From Paramecium sonneborni (Eukaryota; Ciliophora; Oligohymenophorea; Peniculida; Parameciidae), in the NCBI GenBank assembly GCA_905182985.1, contig CAJJDN010000062.1:168485-232484 (forward strand): a stretch of DNA of 64,000 bases, read 5' to 3'. Of this stretch, positions 38,523 to 49,954 are shown one piece after another; the first letter of the stretch is position 1; the number at the start of each line of letters is the position of its first letter. Position numbers and translations under genes: made by a program. The notes below the pieces were generated by a model that was not told the DNA's origin, ran no database searches, and worked only from the letters and a program-made list of their open reading frames with translations.

Positions 38523-39726
38523 TATTAGCTCTTAAGTTGAAGAAGCTTTGTAAAAGTTGGAATATTATAAAAAATCATGATATTTATATAAAGCTATCTG
38601 ATTTTACAATTTTTATTATTATATAAAAATCAAATGTAAAATACAAATATATTAAATTCAAGTTTGTTTTCTGCACCAAAGAGCATTAAAAATTTAATTA
38701 TTGATCCTATACTTACAATAGAAAGGGATTTAATATACTAAAAAAAATAAATCAACGAAGCAACATTCAAAAAAAATGATATAAGTCAACTTTAATCCGA
38801 ATAGGAGGAAATGATTAATAATTTAGAAGAGAAATATCAATAATTATAAAATTGTATGAAAGAAGTAATATAAAAATTTTTGGTATATGAAAATAAGAAT
38901 TTTATAAGATTGAATGAAAATTATTATGGTAGAAATGAAAGAATTAAAAAAATAGTAAAAGAATTAGCAAAAATGTTTCATTTAGGTTTTTTAGAGTTAG
39001 ATGATTGTAAAAGAGACTTAGTAATTTATAAAAATTATGATCCTGAATTGTTTCCTTTGAAACCTCGATAATAAAGAGAGAAAAGAGGTGATAAAAAAAT
39101 TGGAGATATCGAAGAGTTATTTAAATAAATAAAAGTTTCTGATGATATAGATCCAATTCCTATAGCTAATTAACCTCTTCCACCTGATGTAATAAGAGAG
39201 ATACATATAAAAAATGATCCTTCAAAAGTTCACACAATAATAATTTCTTTTAATAAACCAAATGATTTTGGATAGGAGATTACACTTTACAGAATTTATT
39301 AGTTAGATATATATGATAAATCTTTATCTTTGCAACCAGCTAAAAGAGTAGTTATAGAATTTGAGAATAACAAAGAGTAAGTGTAAATTTAAAGGTTAAG
39401 TTTTACCTAAAATAATCCATTAAATGTAGGTTAACTTCCTTTTAATGAAATGATCTATTTATCAATAGAAGCATAAAATATTAATGGATGGTCTTCTGAA
39501 TAGGAATTAATCCCAATAAAGTTGTATGTTAAATATTAATAACCACTTTCTCTCTATTTATAAGGAACTATTAATTCTATTTTAATAGATGATTCAATAA
39601 ACTTTTTAGAGTTATTTTAAATTCCATAGATTATAAAAGAAGAAAACAAAAAGTATCTTTAAATTGAAGATTATAGTTTAGTGTTATTAGAAAAAGAATA
39701 AATAAGAAATGTATCTATAAAAAAAG
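38523..39726. repeat. Exact 1204-bp direct duplication, copy 2
   Basis: Identical to 37318-38521. Its left end abuts the N and starts inside the tail of the upstream coiled-coil gene. Its right end continues seamlessly into the rest of the RCC1 gene. This asymmetry fits two contigs sharing a 1204-bp overlap. Confidence 0.9.
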
Positions 39727-40884
39727 AGTAAATTTTTATATAAATGATAGCACAGTTGGAATTGTGAATAGTAAATTTTAGGCTTGTTAATGGGGTAGCA
39801 TTCTTAATTTTTTTGATGAAAACATTACATAACATTTTGATGTAGATCCATTAAAAGATTTTGATATATCTCCTCCGTATCATATTAATACTGATAAAGC
39901 TATAAGTAAAATAGCTTGTGGGATATATCATTCATTAGCACTTACTGTTGATGGAAATGTTATTTCATGGGGATATAATAAACATGGCTAATTAGGAAAT
40001 GGTAAGAGAATAATATAAATTAGGAATGACTATTAGTTCAATATGGCCTTAACAACTATCTTATTTTAAGAATAATTAAATATTTGTAGTTGATATTGCT
40101 GCAGGGGAAGAAATCTCTATATGTCGAACAGATTAAGGTGATGTATATACTTGGGGTAAGATGTAAAACAACTTTGGAGATAATATTATAAAAGTACTAA
40201 ATGCGTAGAAAGAAGCTATTAATTTATAATGTGTTGAATAATCTAACAGTTAATTAGTACCAAGAAAAATAAATCTAAAAGCTAAATAAATATAAGCAGG
40301 TTATTCTTCTTTTGGGGCACTTTCAATAGAAAACTATCTTTATATGTGGGGATGTAATGAACATGAGGTATTTGGATTTCTAAAATGTCCAGAATTAGAT
40401 GATTAAATTATTATTCATTTGTTAGATCCTATTAGAATTAACATTGATAGTAATTTTGAAATTTAGTAACAATTATTTCTCTATAAAATTTAAGAGATTT
40501 TTAACTTGGTGCTTATCATTGTGTAACTAAAGTTATCAACAAAACTAACGGTTAGGAACAATATCTATCTTGGGGTTATAATAAGTATAATTAATGTGGA
40601 CAATTTGGGAGTAATAAATAGGGTGCTATAAATTGTAAAAAAAATATGATAGAGTATTTCAATCTATAATATATAGTGTATTGCCATAAAAGAAATTTAA
40701 ATCATATAGTTGTGGCTTTGATAGAACAATCTTTGCATCATTTGATAATCATATCTATACTCTATCAAAGAATGATACAAGAAACAATGATTGCTCTGTT
40801 TTTGTAGAAGTATACAATTATTTTATATATTTTCAGCAAGTTTTGGCCGGAGATCTAATTAACTTAGTATTGGGAAAAGAATGA
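38634..40884 (+). CDS. RCC1-repeat (beta-propeller) protein with helical N-terminal region
   Basis: Starts MQNTNILNSSLFSAPKSIKN. The first about 365 residues contain a coiled coil (SEQEEMINNLEEKYQQLQNC), a Pro-containing region and a beta-rich FN3-like segment (DDIDPIPIANQPLPPDVIRE, RVVIEFENNKEQVQIQRLS, MIYLSIEAQNINGWSSEQ). After a 23-nt intron come RCC1 blades: KIACGIYHSLALTVDGNVIS then WGYNKHGQLGN, DIAAGEEISICRTDQGDVYT then WGK, QIQAGYSSFGALSIENYLYM then WG, and YLSWGYNKYNQCGQFGSN. A 22-nt intron follows the first blade. Ends LAGDLINLVLGKE at TGA 40882-40884. RCC1 propellers act as GEFs or scaffolds. The FN3-like part plus propeller suggests a scaffold. Confidence 0.8.
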
Positions 40885-40929
40885 TTAATATTAATGTTTC
40901 GTTTTTTATGCAAGTTCAACTTTAAATAA

Positions 40930-41832
40930 ATGACAAAATTCTAAGCTGATTTTTACCATGCAAATGGCTATCTAGTACTTCCAAATATTCTCAATCATCA
41001 AGAAATAGATAAATTACTATAAAGAACTAATGATTTAGTCGAAAAAGCTGATTTAGTAAATAATCAAGTATATTTCTATATACTATTCTAGATGTTTTTT
41101 GATACTAAGAATGCACCTAGAGGTATGAGCTTTTTAGATACTGCATCTAAAATAGGTTATTTATTGGAATTAGGTATGATTGATGAAAAAGGATAAATTA
41201 AGGTAAAAGATAAAAAGCTTGCCCTCAATAAAATTGGACATGCAATGCATGATCTTGATCCAGTTTTTGAGAAATTCTCATATAATAATATTTTCAAAGC
41301 CGTTCTTAAAGGTGTTGGATACATAGATCCCATACTTGCTCAAACAATGGTAATATTTAAAAATCAAAAATTTGGAACTGCTGTTGATATGCATACAGAT
41401 AATACTTACATTATTAGTGAACCAAAACTATCATGTATAGGATTATGGATAGCACTTGAAGATGCAACAAAAAATAATGGATGTATGTATGCATTTCCAA
41501 AATCTCATTTAACACCAACAACTTATTTCAATGTATTAGATGATACCAGAAGAAATACAAAAATGATTGGAACAAACCCTGAATATCAAAAACATTTTGA
41601 TCCATCTAAAGCAGAATGTTTAGAAGTCAGTAAAGGTTCAGTCATTTTGCTTCATGGTGATCTTGTACATTTTTCAGGACATAATCATTCATCATAATCT
41701 AGACATGCTTATACACTTCATTTTATAGAAGGGCACAATAATAATTGGAGCAAATAAGCATGGCTTTAAAGAATTCCTGAATTACCTTTTTAAAAATACT
41801 ATAAAAGAGTATCAGAAATTGATACATTTTGA
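40930..41832 (+). CDS. PHYHD1: Phytanoyl-CoA dioxygenase domain protein (PHYHD1-like)
   Basis: Starts MTKFQADFYHANGYLVLPNI. One 24-nt intron at 41068-41091 joins ...DLVNNQ to MFFDTKNAPRGMS. Iron ligands are visible: HTD in DMHTDNTY (HxD) and the distal His in LVHFSGHNHSS, with the 2-oxoglutarate-binding Arg in SRHAYTLHFIEG. CIGLWIALEDATKNNGCMYA then FPKSH is typical of PhyH enzymes. Length about 292 residues matches human PHYHD1. It is a predicted Fe(II)/2-oxoglutarate dioxygenase with unknown substrate. Ends VSEIDTF at TGA 41830-41832. Confidence 0.92.
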
Positions 41833-41944
41833 TTTATTGAGTTTCATCTACAAAATATATTTTTTTTCTATTTTTTAAAAATTTCAAATTTACAAACCAT
41901 TATTTTTCTATCCAAAAAGAATATTTTTTAATTAATTTATATAA

Positions 41945-42273
41945 ATGTCTCAAACAACAGCTTAATACAGAATGTATTTAGGTGCTAGAGTCTTGTGGCC
42001 ACCTGATTGCCCTGATGACATTCTAGAAGGAGCTATAAATGAAACACAAAGCTGTTTGAAAACATTTGAAGCTAAAGATGGATAAAAGGTAACAGTTTCA
42101 TAACTTTTATTAAGATGGCTGAACATCTTAAAAAGTATTTGGATAATAATTTTGAACCTTATTGGCACGTTTTTTTTGGCAAGAATTTTGGATGCCATTC
42201 AATTCATGAAAAAAGAAGATTTATCTACTTTTACATCGATAAAACAGCTTATCTATTTTACAAAACATAATGA
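41945..42273 (+). CDS. DYNLL: LC8-type dynein light chain with divergent N-terminus
   Basis: Starts MSQTTAQYRMYLGARVLWPP. A 26-nt intron (GTAACAGTT...TTAAG) separates the N-terminal half from MAEHLKKYLDNNFEPYWHVF then FGKNFGCHSIHEKRRFIYFY. That is the core of LC8 light chains (helix 2 and the dimer-forming beta strands). It ends AYLFYKTQ at TGA 42271-42273, about 100 residues. The N-terminal segment PDDILEGAINETQSCLKTFE corresponds to LC8 helix 1 but is diverged, and it carries about 10 extra residues. It is a likely dynein or hub protein of the axoneme or cytoplasm. Confidence 0.85.
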
Positions 42274-42553
42274 CATATAAATATTAGAGATATTGATTTC
42301 TAAATATTTAATATCTTTTTAAGTTTTTAATTTTTTAAGAAAACTTATTTATAATCCTTTTCTATAATTTTTATTTCATTATATATTATTTTAATCTAAA
42401 GAATTATTTGAATCTTTTGGCTTTTTTTCATTTTTATAATGAACAGAATCTCAATTTATGTGTTTTTTAGAAATTTTAATATTTTAGAGCTTGTAAACCT
42501 AATAAATCTATAGAAGAAAATTTTATAATTTATATTGTTTAATAATAACTTGA

Positions 42554-44476
42554 TCATTTCTTATTAGTTAATATTTTTCCTGCTTAAGGTTCTTAATTTA
42601 TTATCAAAATTTCTTCATCTCTTTAACTTTATGGATTAGAATCCATTCTAGAGGTAATAGGATACATAAATCCGCTATTTTTCTTTCTGAGACATTCAAA
42701 AAATGCTTTAATATCTTCATCCATTTGATCAATAATAATTTCATCTAAATTAGATGGATTATTTTTTTGTTTAATTTTCTAATAGGCCAGATAAGAATCT
42801 TCTAATTTTTAAATTTCAGTTTTTTCTTCTTCAAAAATGGACATGGAATCTGTTTGAATAGAATTGGAGTTGTATTATTTTTCAAACCCGACATTAAAAA
42901 TATTATTAGGTATTAATGGTTTCGGAATATAGTTAAATAATTTTACCTATTCATTTGTCATCAAAATACTCTTTAATTTATCAATTTCATATAATTTTTT
43001 GATAATATAGGCTACATCCAATTTCATCATTATTTTCTAAATAGCAAATCTATATGTTTTTTAATTCTTTCCTAAACATCCTAAATACATCAACAATGCA
43101 TCTTTAAAAGTTATACTGATTGGATTCTTTTTTTTCTTAAGATATTATTTTAATTTTGAATGATTGCTGTTTTGAATTTAGGATTAATTTTTGCTTTAAA
43201 AATCTGAAGCCATTAAATTTATCTCTTTTATTTCATCTTAATCAAAAATTTGTTTTTCAATTAAAGATTTAGGTTATTATACTTCAAGTCTAAAAAATTT
43301 GCTAACTAAAGATAAATTCATGTATGTTAGTAAAACTGGCCCAAATATAGCAGAAATTGCCAAAGAAATGATTTACCACAAACCTCCAATATTACCTAAT
43401 ATTGCTTATAATTTAATATATGATCTATAGTAAATTGTTTCTCTTTAGTCTAAATAAATGAGATTGTTAGCTAAATAATATCCATTGTACGATTCTGAGT
43501 ATTCTTTTGTAACTGATGGCAAAATAGTTTCATCAACTTATATATCTTTATTTATTAAGCCAACATCTGTTTAAGTATGAACAATCTTAAACATTGAATG
43601 CATTTGTTATGATTTAGCATAAGAAAATTACGTATTTTAAATAGTAATTACGTCATCGTAGGGTCTTCCAGGATTCTACATTTTAATAAGAACGTCAGAA
43701 AGAAAGACTGCATAATTAGAAGTAATAAGTCCTTTTTGAATTTCTTCTATAGGACTGCAATTTTTATATATTGTATTGTTTTTGCACATATTTACATTAA
43801 CAGTAATAAACTAAAAGTTATCACTTTAAGAATGACCTTAAAGTTACTAAAATTTTAAATAAATATTATACTATAGGTCTTTAATCCCATTATTCTGGAT
43901 TTAAACAATACATAGTGGATAGTGCAAACTTTTTAAAATAAACTTTCTACAAATCTGTTACAAAATGCTTTTCCAAATTGCATGGCTCAATCTAGTAATT
44001 AAAACAACTTATTCTAATAATATATGTTACTTGAGTGAAATATTGACACTGCTACTAGATTCGTCATAGTGTCTTTTTCTATGACATTAATTTACAGTCA
44101 AATTATAATATTTCAAATTTTTATCGAATGATTGTAGTAGAGCATTTGAGACACTAATTACAAAGGTAAAGTTACTTCTAGATAAGTATATAACCTATAA
44201 TAAATAAATAAATTATACTGGAGTATTTAGGGGTTGATTATCAGAAATAATAACATTTGGATTTGCTTATTTTGTTAACTCATCTATTTACATGTATAAA
44301 TAAAATAGACATATTGTTGATAAGATTGTTGTGAGTAAATAGCCAATGGCTGTACTAAAGGATGTCTTTTTTAGAACTTAAAATTAAGGATGCTAAGCAA
44401 AATAATCTAACTTTGTAACTAAGCTTTTAGAGGCATTTTTGCAGAATTAGGTTTCCCTTTTTTAATATTTGAACAT
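42554..44476 (-). CDS. Ciliate-type large transmembrane protein
   Basis: Starts MFKYQKRETQFCKNASKSLV, then TKLDYFAQHPQFQVLKKTSF and a first membrane span AIGYLLTTILSTICLFYLYM. This is the layout of a large ciliate family of two-span proteins in which an N-terminal DYFxxP motif precedes TM1 and a long Cys-containing extracellular region leads to TM2. A second span (around ISAIFGPVLLTYM-like sequence) lies near residues 400-430. The C-terminus is acidic and Ser-rich, ending RDEEILIINQEPQAGKIL then TNKK at TGA 42554-42556. Several short introns are implied. The frame reopens after this TGA for about 40 codons, and another coding-like stretch ends at 42376, so the 3' end may be further on. Function unknown. 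Confidence 0.6.
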
Positions 44477-44562
44477 CAAAATCAATATTTAAAAATATAT
44501 AAATAAAATTTTCTAAAATAAAGAAATTTATCAAATACTGGGGAATTAATTCCTAATTATAA

Positions 44563-45187
44563 ATGAAAATTCGAATTTAATAATTAACGAAATTTAGAAA
44601 AGAATCAAAAAGTTATACTTTTTATGAAAATAATAGTATAAATTAAGAGAGGTAAATAAATATTTAAAAAAATATTAAGTCTTCGAAAAAATTAAATAAA
44701 AATAGCATTTAATAAATGAGATTATTCAATTAATAAGCTTACAGTAAGAAATAATTATTTTAGGTGATATTAACTTATATTATCAAGGTTTATTATAATT
44801 GAATTGAAAAGATTAATGATCTAAAGATATAATATTTTCTTTTTTAGGATGCAATTTTTTTGTAAATAATATTTAAAATACTAAATTATTCAGCTATGAC
44901 TACATTCTTAGATGTTACTACATTGTTAATCATTTATTGAAAAACTATATTCTATGAAAAGGGACTATTTATTAAACTGATTAATTGATGGATGATGAAT
45001 TGTTACTGAGACATTAAATGTTTAGTGACAAATTAAAGAAAAATATGATTACGATGAATCTGATCCTAAATTACATTAAAGAGTTAAGTAGGATGAAATA
45101 ATAATAGTTGCCTTTCTAAACTTAGTTGAATAACATTAATAGTATATTTTTGATGATGACTCTGAAAAAGATTTGAAAGTATCCTGA
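44563..45187 (+). CDS. Hypothetical gene, exon structure unresolved
   Basis: Starts MKIRIQQLTKFRKESKSYTF, followed by a possible 28-nt intron ending TTAAG. Coding-like fragments follow in different frames: LQQEIIILGDINLYYQGLLQ, FFVNNIQNTKLFSYDYILRC, and a clear end, KEKYDYDESDPKLHQRVKQD then EIIIVAFLNLVEQHQQYIFD and DDSEKDLKVS at TGA 45185-45187. A Ser-rich stretch downstream (SSLKVSSKASEPVRQQES) may be a further exon. No domain recognised. The model is approximate. Confidence 0.35.
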
Positions 45188-45329
45188 ATAATTCAAGTTT
45201 AAAAGTAAGCAGTAAAGCATCTGAACCAGTAAGATAATAAGAATCTCAAAAGTATAGTTTGATGACTCTAATTAATGGTTATTATCAAAATTGCATTTAA
45301 ACATAGATATATATATATATTTATAGAAA

Positions 45330-46949
45330 TCACCATATAAATGGAATCTTTTCTTTTAAATGTTTTAGTCCATATTCGCAACTACGATCTTTTTCTTTAT
45401 CTTTTTTTGCAAAAGCAATAAGTTTCTTTTCTAATTATTAAACATCTCCATCAAATTAATTAATCATATCCTCTAATTCATCTTTTTGTGGTTCTAAATT
45501 GCCCAACCATCTTTAAGCAGTGATCCATAATTCACTAACAGATTCAGTTTTAGGTAAGACAGTTGCTCCAACCCATGCTATATAGATGGGTCTGACATCT
45601 CTAATAATTTCAACTCTTTCAATTTCATTTAATTCCATAACTTAAAATTTTTTAATGAGTAAAGCTTATACTTCATCTACAAGATCAATTAGATGTGCAC
45701 CTCCGCCAGTAAATAATATATTATTTGCTAATTTTTATCTGATTTCTGGATCTTATACTTAAGCAATAGAATAAGCTATCATATGATCAAGTGGCATCAT
45801 ATAATTAGGATTCAACATTTAATTACCTTCTATAAAATATTATTATTCTTTTTCTTTTGAACCCCAATACCAACTTAATTAAATTCCTCCACTTAACTCT
45901 TCGAAATTATCTTCTGGATCATATTACATTTCAAATAAACGTCCTGTAAAATCAAAACATTCATTCATATCCTACTTTCTAATTTCATTAAATGGTTCTG
46001 ATTCAAACAATGTATTAGCAGAAATGTATAATCCATCATTATGTTATACACAGAATCTCTTTTCCTTTTAATTTCTTAAACAATGTAATTCATAATTATA
46101 ATTAAGTTTATCCTCTTTTTATTTCAATTAACAAGCTTTCTCTTTAAGTTTTTCCATTTAGAGTAAATCTCCATAATTATTACTTTATAATTAAACTGTT
46201 TAATCACAAGCATTTCTTTTTGTCACTTATCTCATTAATACTAAATCAATATCTTTACTTCCAAAATTCTTTCTTACATAAGTACCTGGTAATATTACAC
46301 CATCATCTACACAAGTAATATTAATTTTTTCATATCCAATATCTACAACACAACATTATTATAGATTGGCTCCAAAACTAGATAAGACAGATTCTAAATG
46401 TAAATAAATTCCTTTGAATCCTAATTACCTAATCAACATATCTACTAACATTTTAATTTAATTTCTTTAAAAGATATCAGGAATTACTAAAATACAATAG
46501 TAATCAGACATGTTTCTTACTTCCAACTTGCAATTTAATCCATATAATGTTAATTTATAGAGATCTTCTATTACATCTTACATATTATAATTCTCTGTTA
46601 AATTAAAAAATCCATGTTTAATTGGTTATCTAACTAAATACTCACCTGTAAATATATCATCCTCAAAAACTACAGATTTATCTTCAATCATCTAAGCAAG
46701 AGTACATTATGGTTACTTTTATTCTTTCCTCCCTAAAAATCCTCTAATGTTTCGTAAATCTACTTCAATTTTAGCTCTTGGTTTTCCACGCATACTTTTT
46801 GGTTATGCTTTAAGTGCACTTTTCGAAATTAGTTTCTATTCCAATAATAAAAGGCTTTCATCAATCACTGTGAGATCAGTCTATTAAAATTGTTTCTATT
46901 ATGATTGCACTTGATATCCTATCAAATTTCTGAACTTCTTTGGAAGCAT
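45330..46949 (-). CDS. ARP8: Actin-related protein 8-like (INO80 chromatin remodeller subunit)
   Basis: A single exon of 539 codons from MLPKKFRNLIGYQVQSQQKQ to ...LKHLKEKIPFIW, TGA 45330-45332. Actin-fold elements are present: GEYLVRQPIKHGFFNL, CCVVDIGYEKINITCVDDGV (phosphate-2 loop), ILPGTYVRKNFGSKDIDLVL, and NNILFTGGGAHLIDLVDEVQ. PIYIAWVGATVLPKTES sits in place of actin's C-terminal WISK region. The SCC-VDIGY...CVEDG and LPYGGxDI pattern is characteristic of ARP8 rather than actin. Insertions (CDQTVQLQSNNYGDLLQ and a charged helix) are usual. ARP8 binds histones or DNA in the INO80 complex in the nucleus. Its 5' end overlaps the next reverse gene's 3' end. Confidence 0.88.
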
Positions 46950-47341
46950 CTCTATATCTCATACACACACTTTTTACCGCTAGCTTTATTCATCTTTATA
47001 CTATGTGATCCATATTATATTATTATGCAATCACTTCCTCTCTCTATCAAATTTTCTATATTCTAAATCTTATCTTATAAAGACTTTATTGTGTTTTGGA
47101 CATTGTCTAATTATTGATTAGCCTTTTCTTACATCAATTTATTAAAAATTATATATAATTATTATCACTAATTTAATTTGTCTTCATAACAACAAATTTT
47201 CATTCCTACATCACTTAATAAAACCTTTGCAGAAAATTTCACTTTTTTCAAAATATTTAATTAATCATTAAAATATATATAATACTATTATTATACTGCT
47301 TAAAAACCTATTCTAAATTGCACTCTGAAGATATCATTCAT
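46922..47341 (-). CDS. Coiled-coil protein, hypothetical
   Basis: Starts MNDIFRVQFRIGFQAVQQQ. An internal TGA lies between ...EDKLNQ and the clearly coding LMQEKANQQLDNVQNTIKSL then QDKIQNIENLIERGSDCI, so an intron of unclear borders or a break lies there. It ends ...CFQRSSEI at TGA 46922-46924, 28 bases inside the 5' end of the ARP8 gene. The C-terminal half is a strong heptad repeat. Function unknown. It resembles small kinetochore or biogenesis coiled-coil subunits only superficially. Confidence 0.45.
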
Positions 47342-47503
47342 TTTTAATGATTAATTATCTACTATGGAATTTAAACACTTTTTAATATTCTAATCAAAAT
47401 ACTGCTGTTAAAATTATTATGCAAATTAATAACATCCAACTAGTCAAATATTTTGGTTAAAAGATTCACAACAAAAAAACTATTTCATTTTAATCATTTC
47501 TTT

Positions 47504-48145
47504 ATGAAAACTCGAAGTGCTTAAAAGAAAAAATAAAAGAAGTATACCATATTAACAGAAGATGATAAATAAGAGATTATATAATAGTATTATAAACATC
47601 CTTCCCAAACATCGCTTATGCATTTGAAAGATAAATACAAAACTTCAATAAAAAATATAAGAAGATGGATTAGATTAGGTTTTAAAAGAAAGAAAGGATG
47701 TGGAAGAAAGAAACTTAATGAAAAAGCAGAAGAATTATTAGAAGTTTGGGTTAAAAAACAATGTGTCAAACAAAAGAAAAGAGTCTCTAGATAGTAAATA
47801 AAAGCATAAGCTATCAAATTCTTTAAAGATTCTAATTTTAAAGCCTCCAAAGCTTGGTAAGATGAATTTGTTAAAAGTAAGAACATCAAAATTAAATAAT
47901 TATTTCTTTTACATGATAGAGGGTGCTTAAATTATTCTTAAATCAGAACATTTTAACATCTGTTGATCAAGAGTGGAAAAGATATTCAATCATACAGAAA
48001 TTAGATTCTCTAAAATTTTGAAATCTAAAGCTAACTTTCATTTGAAGATAGTCAATAATGTACTAATTCAATCAATAAGCAATATTGGAATTACGAAATC
48101 TTTCAATAAGATTCATTGATGCATTTTTAAGAATTGTTTCTCTGA
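47504..48145 (+). CDS. CENP-B/Tc5-type DNA-binding protein, transposase-derived
   Basis: A single uninterrupted exon of 213 codons plus TGA (48143-48145). Starts MKTRSAQKKKQKKYTILTED. A first helix-turn-helix of Psq type is visible: KQEIIQQYYKHPSQTSLMHL then KDKYKTSIKNIRRWIRLG. It is followed by GRKKLNEKAEELLEVWVKKQ, SRQQIKAQAIKFFKDSNFKA and SKAWQDEFVKSKNI, the CENP-B/Tc5 HTH with its GRKxxL...L..W and FKAS.xWxxxFxxR pattern. No DDE endonuclease domain follows, and the last 90 residues are Gln/Ser-rich. This fits a domesticated DNA-binding half of a pogo/Tc5-like transposase. The reverse open frame inside is a shadow. Confidence 0.75.
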
Positions 48146-48212
48146 TTGATTGTAAAATTAGTTAAAGCTATTTTTTAAATTATTTTATTATATAAAATTA
48201 ATAAACGAATAT

Positions 48213-49927
48213 ATGTCTGAATTCGTTTGCTTTGTTGTAGAAGGTCAAACTCATTATATAGAAGCTAGCAAATGTTTAAGTATGACTTTATAGACTGAGA
48301 AAAAAGGTCTTGTATGAAACTTTATTTTATATTAGGTTTATACTGCCACTATGCCAAAATGGCTAACGATGGAAGCTTTTTCAGTTTTCTAGTAGTTCCT
48401 GAATAATCAATTGGATATTTAGAAAAAATATAGTGATTAAACTCTATAAAGACTATTATGGTTAGGAGATCATTTGTAGATGGAATTCTTTTAAGAGACT
48501 GTAATTCGAGATCTCATTTTAGATAGAGTAAATGTTCAAAATTGCATTTTGTTTTTGAATGAAGCATTTAAAAAGTTGAAAGCATGTGAAGTATTCGTTC
48601 TCTTTTATATTCAGGATTCACCAGAAGTATGGTATTAGATGCTTAATGTTTGCATGAATTTTACTGCAAGAAATTTACTTCTTATTTTTTAATAAAACCC
48701 TATGGATCTCAATAAAATCAACTAAAAGGTTATTGAGGAAATCTTAGAAAGAGCATTAAAGCATTATCGCAAGAAGAATAATCCTGATCTTTTATCAATA
48801 GTATAAAAGATTAGAAATTGCTAAGACATTGTTCAAATCATTACATAATAGAAATAAACTGTTTTAGATAAAAAGATTAATTATCAAACTCATCCTAGTA
48901 TAAATTGGAAGTTATCTAATCTCTCTTCAATAATTAATAAAGAGACATAATAATTTAAATTTTCAGATTTCACATGGAAATTAGTAGCCAAGATGGAAGA
49001 TAAAATTCTAAAAATATATCTAAAATTGGAAGACATAGATCCTGAATTAAATTTAAGAATCATTGCTCTTTATTTTTAATTACAACTTTCTCAATTTGGT
49101 TTAGAACAATTAAAATTAGTGAATTTAGTTGCTAGTAAAGGAAACAAAATTCTCTTATGCGAATTTAATGGTATGATTATATTCTATATAGATTTGAATA
49201 AATTCGATTAATAAAAGTTAGAATTTACTGTATACCTTAATACAGATTAAGTCTTAACATTGTGTTTAAATCATTTGTATTATAATTTGAATCCAACTTA
49301 CAATTTAAGTAAGCTAGATTTGGATGATAGTTTAATTTTATTAGCAGCTACACCTTAAGTTTAATAAGCACAAGAGAAGTCATTTTAATTGCTTCTGGAA
49401 TTTGGTATAAAAGCTATAATAATATTATAGTACCTCAATTGAATCCTAATGATTATGAAAGATGTATAAATTAACTCAACATGTCTTTGATGAACACTGA
49501 ATTTTTAATAAAATATTTGAAATCCCCATTAAACCAATTCATTCAGTGTGAACTAGACAAAAGGTAACCTTAATAATAGAGATCGTATTCTGTTTCCAAA
49601 GATTCAAAAAGTTCATCAAGAATTTTAAGATAGGTAAGTGCTGGAGGAAGTAAGAATGATAAATCAGGAGATCAATTAGTGAATCGTAGTTAAAGTAGTG
49701 AAAAGTTACATAATGAAATGCCAATTAACAAACTGCAAAAATTGAAAAAGACTCCAAGTTAGCAAAGATTTGAATAATAACAAATAGTTAATAGTGGAAT
49801 TAGTAACTAATCTGCATTATATTCTCGGAAACAATTATTTGATGAGATAAATATAGTTAATTTTTTGAAAGTAAAAGATCCCTAACTTATATAAGAATTG
49901 AATGAATTGATTAGAATTTATTATTGA
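48213..49927 (+). CDS. BTB-like/BACK-like protein with Ser-rich tail
   Basis: Starts MSEFVCFVVEGQTHYIEASK. An intron of 29 nt (GTCTTGTAT...ATATTAG, unusual GTC donor) precedes VYTATMPKWLTMEAFSVFQQ then FLNNQLDI, which resembles a SKP1/BTB core (LxxxxxxFxxFLxxxxxDI). A helical, BACK-like region follows (LLWLGDHLQMEFFQETVIRD, CILFLNEAFKKLKACEVFVL). The centre is beta-rich without a match. After a 26-nt intron (GTATAAAAG...TTATAG) comes a Ser/Lys/Gln tail (KDSKSSSRILRQVSAGGSKN) ending IQELNELIRIYY at TGA 49925-49927. It is possibly a Cullin-3 adaptor, which is inference. Confidence 0.6.
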
Positions 49928-49954
49928 AAATTTTATATATATTCAATAAACACA

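Noticed and set aside
41962..42198. Reverse 78-codon open frame
   Set aside because: Antisense to the LC8 gene and without any motif.
47590..47889. Reverse 99-codon open frame
   Set aside because: Antisense to the CENP-B/Tc5 HTH gene, whose protein has recognisable motifs. The reverse translation is a Leu/Phe-rich mirror.
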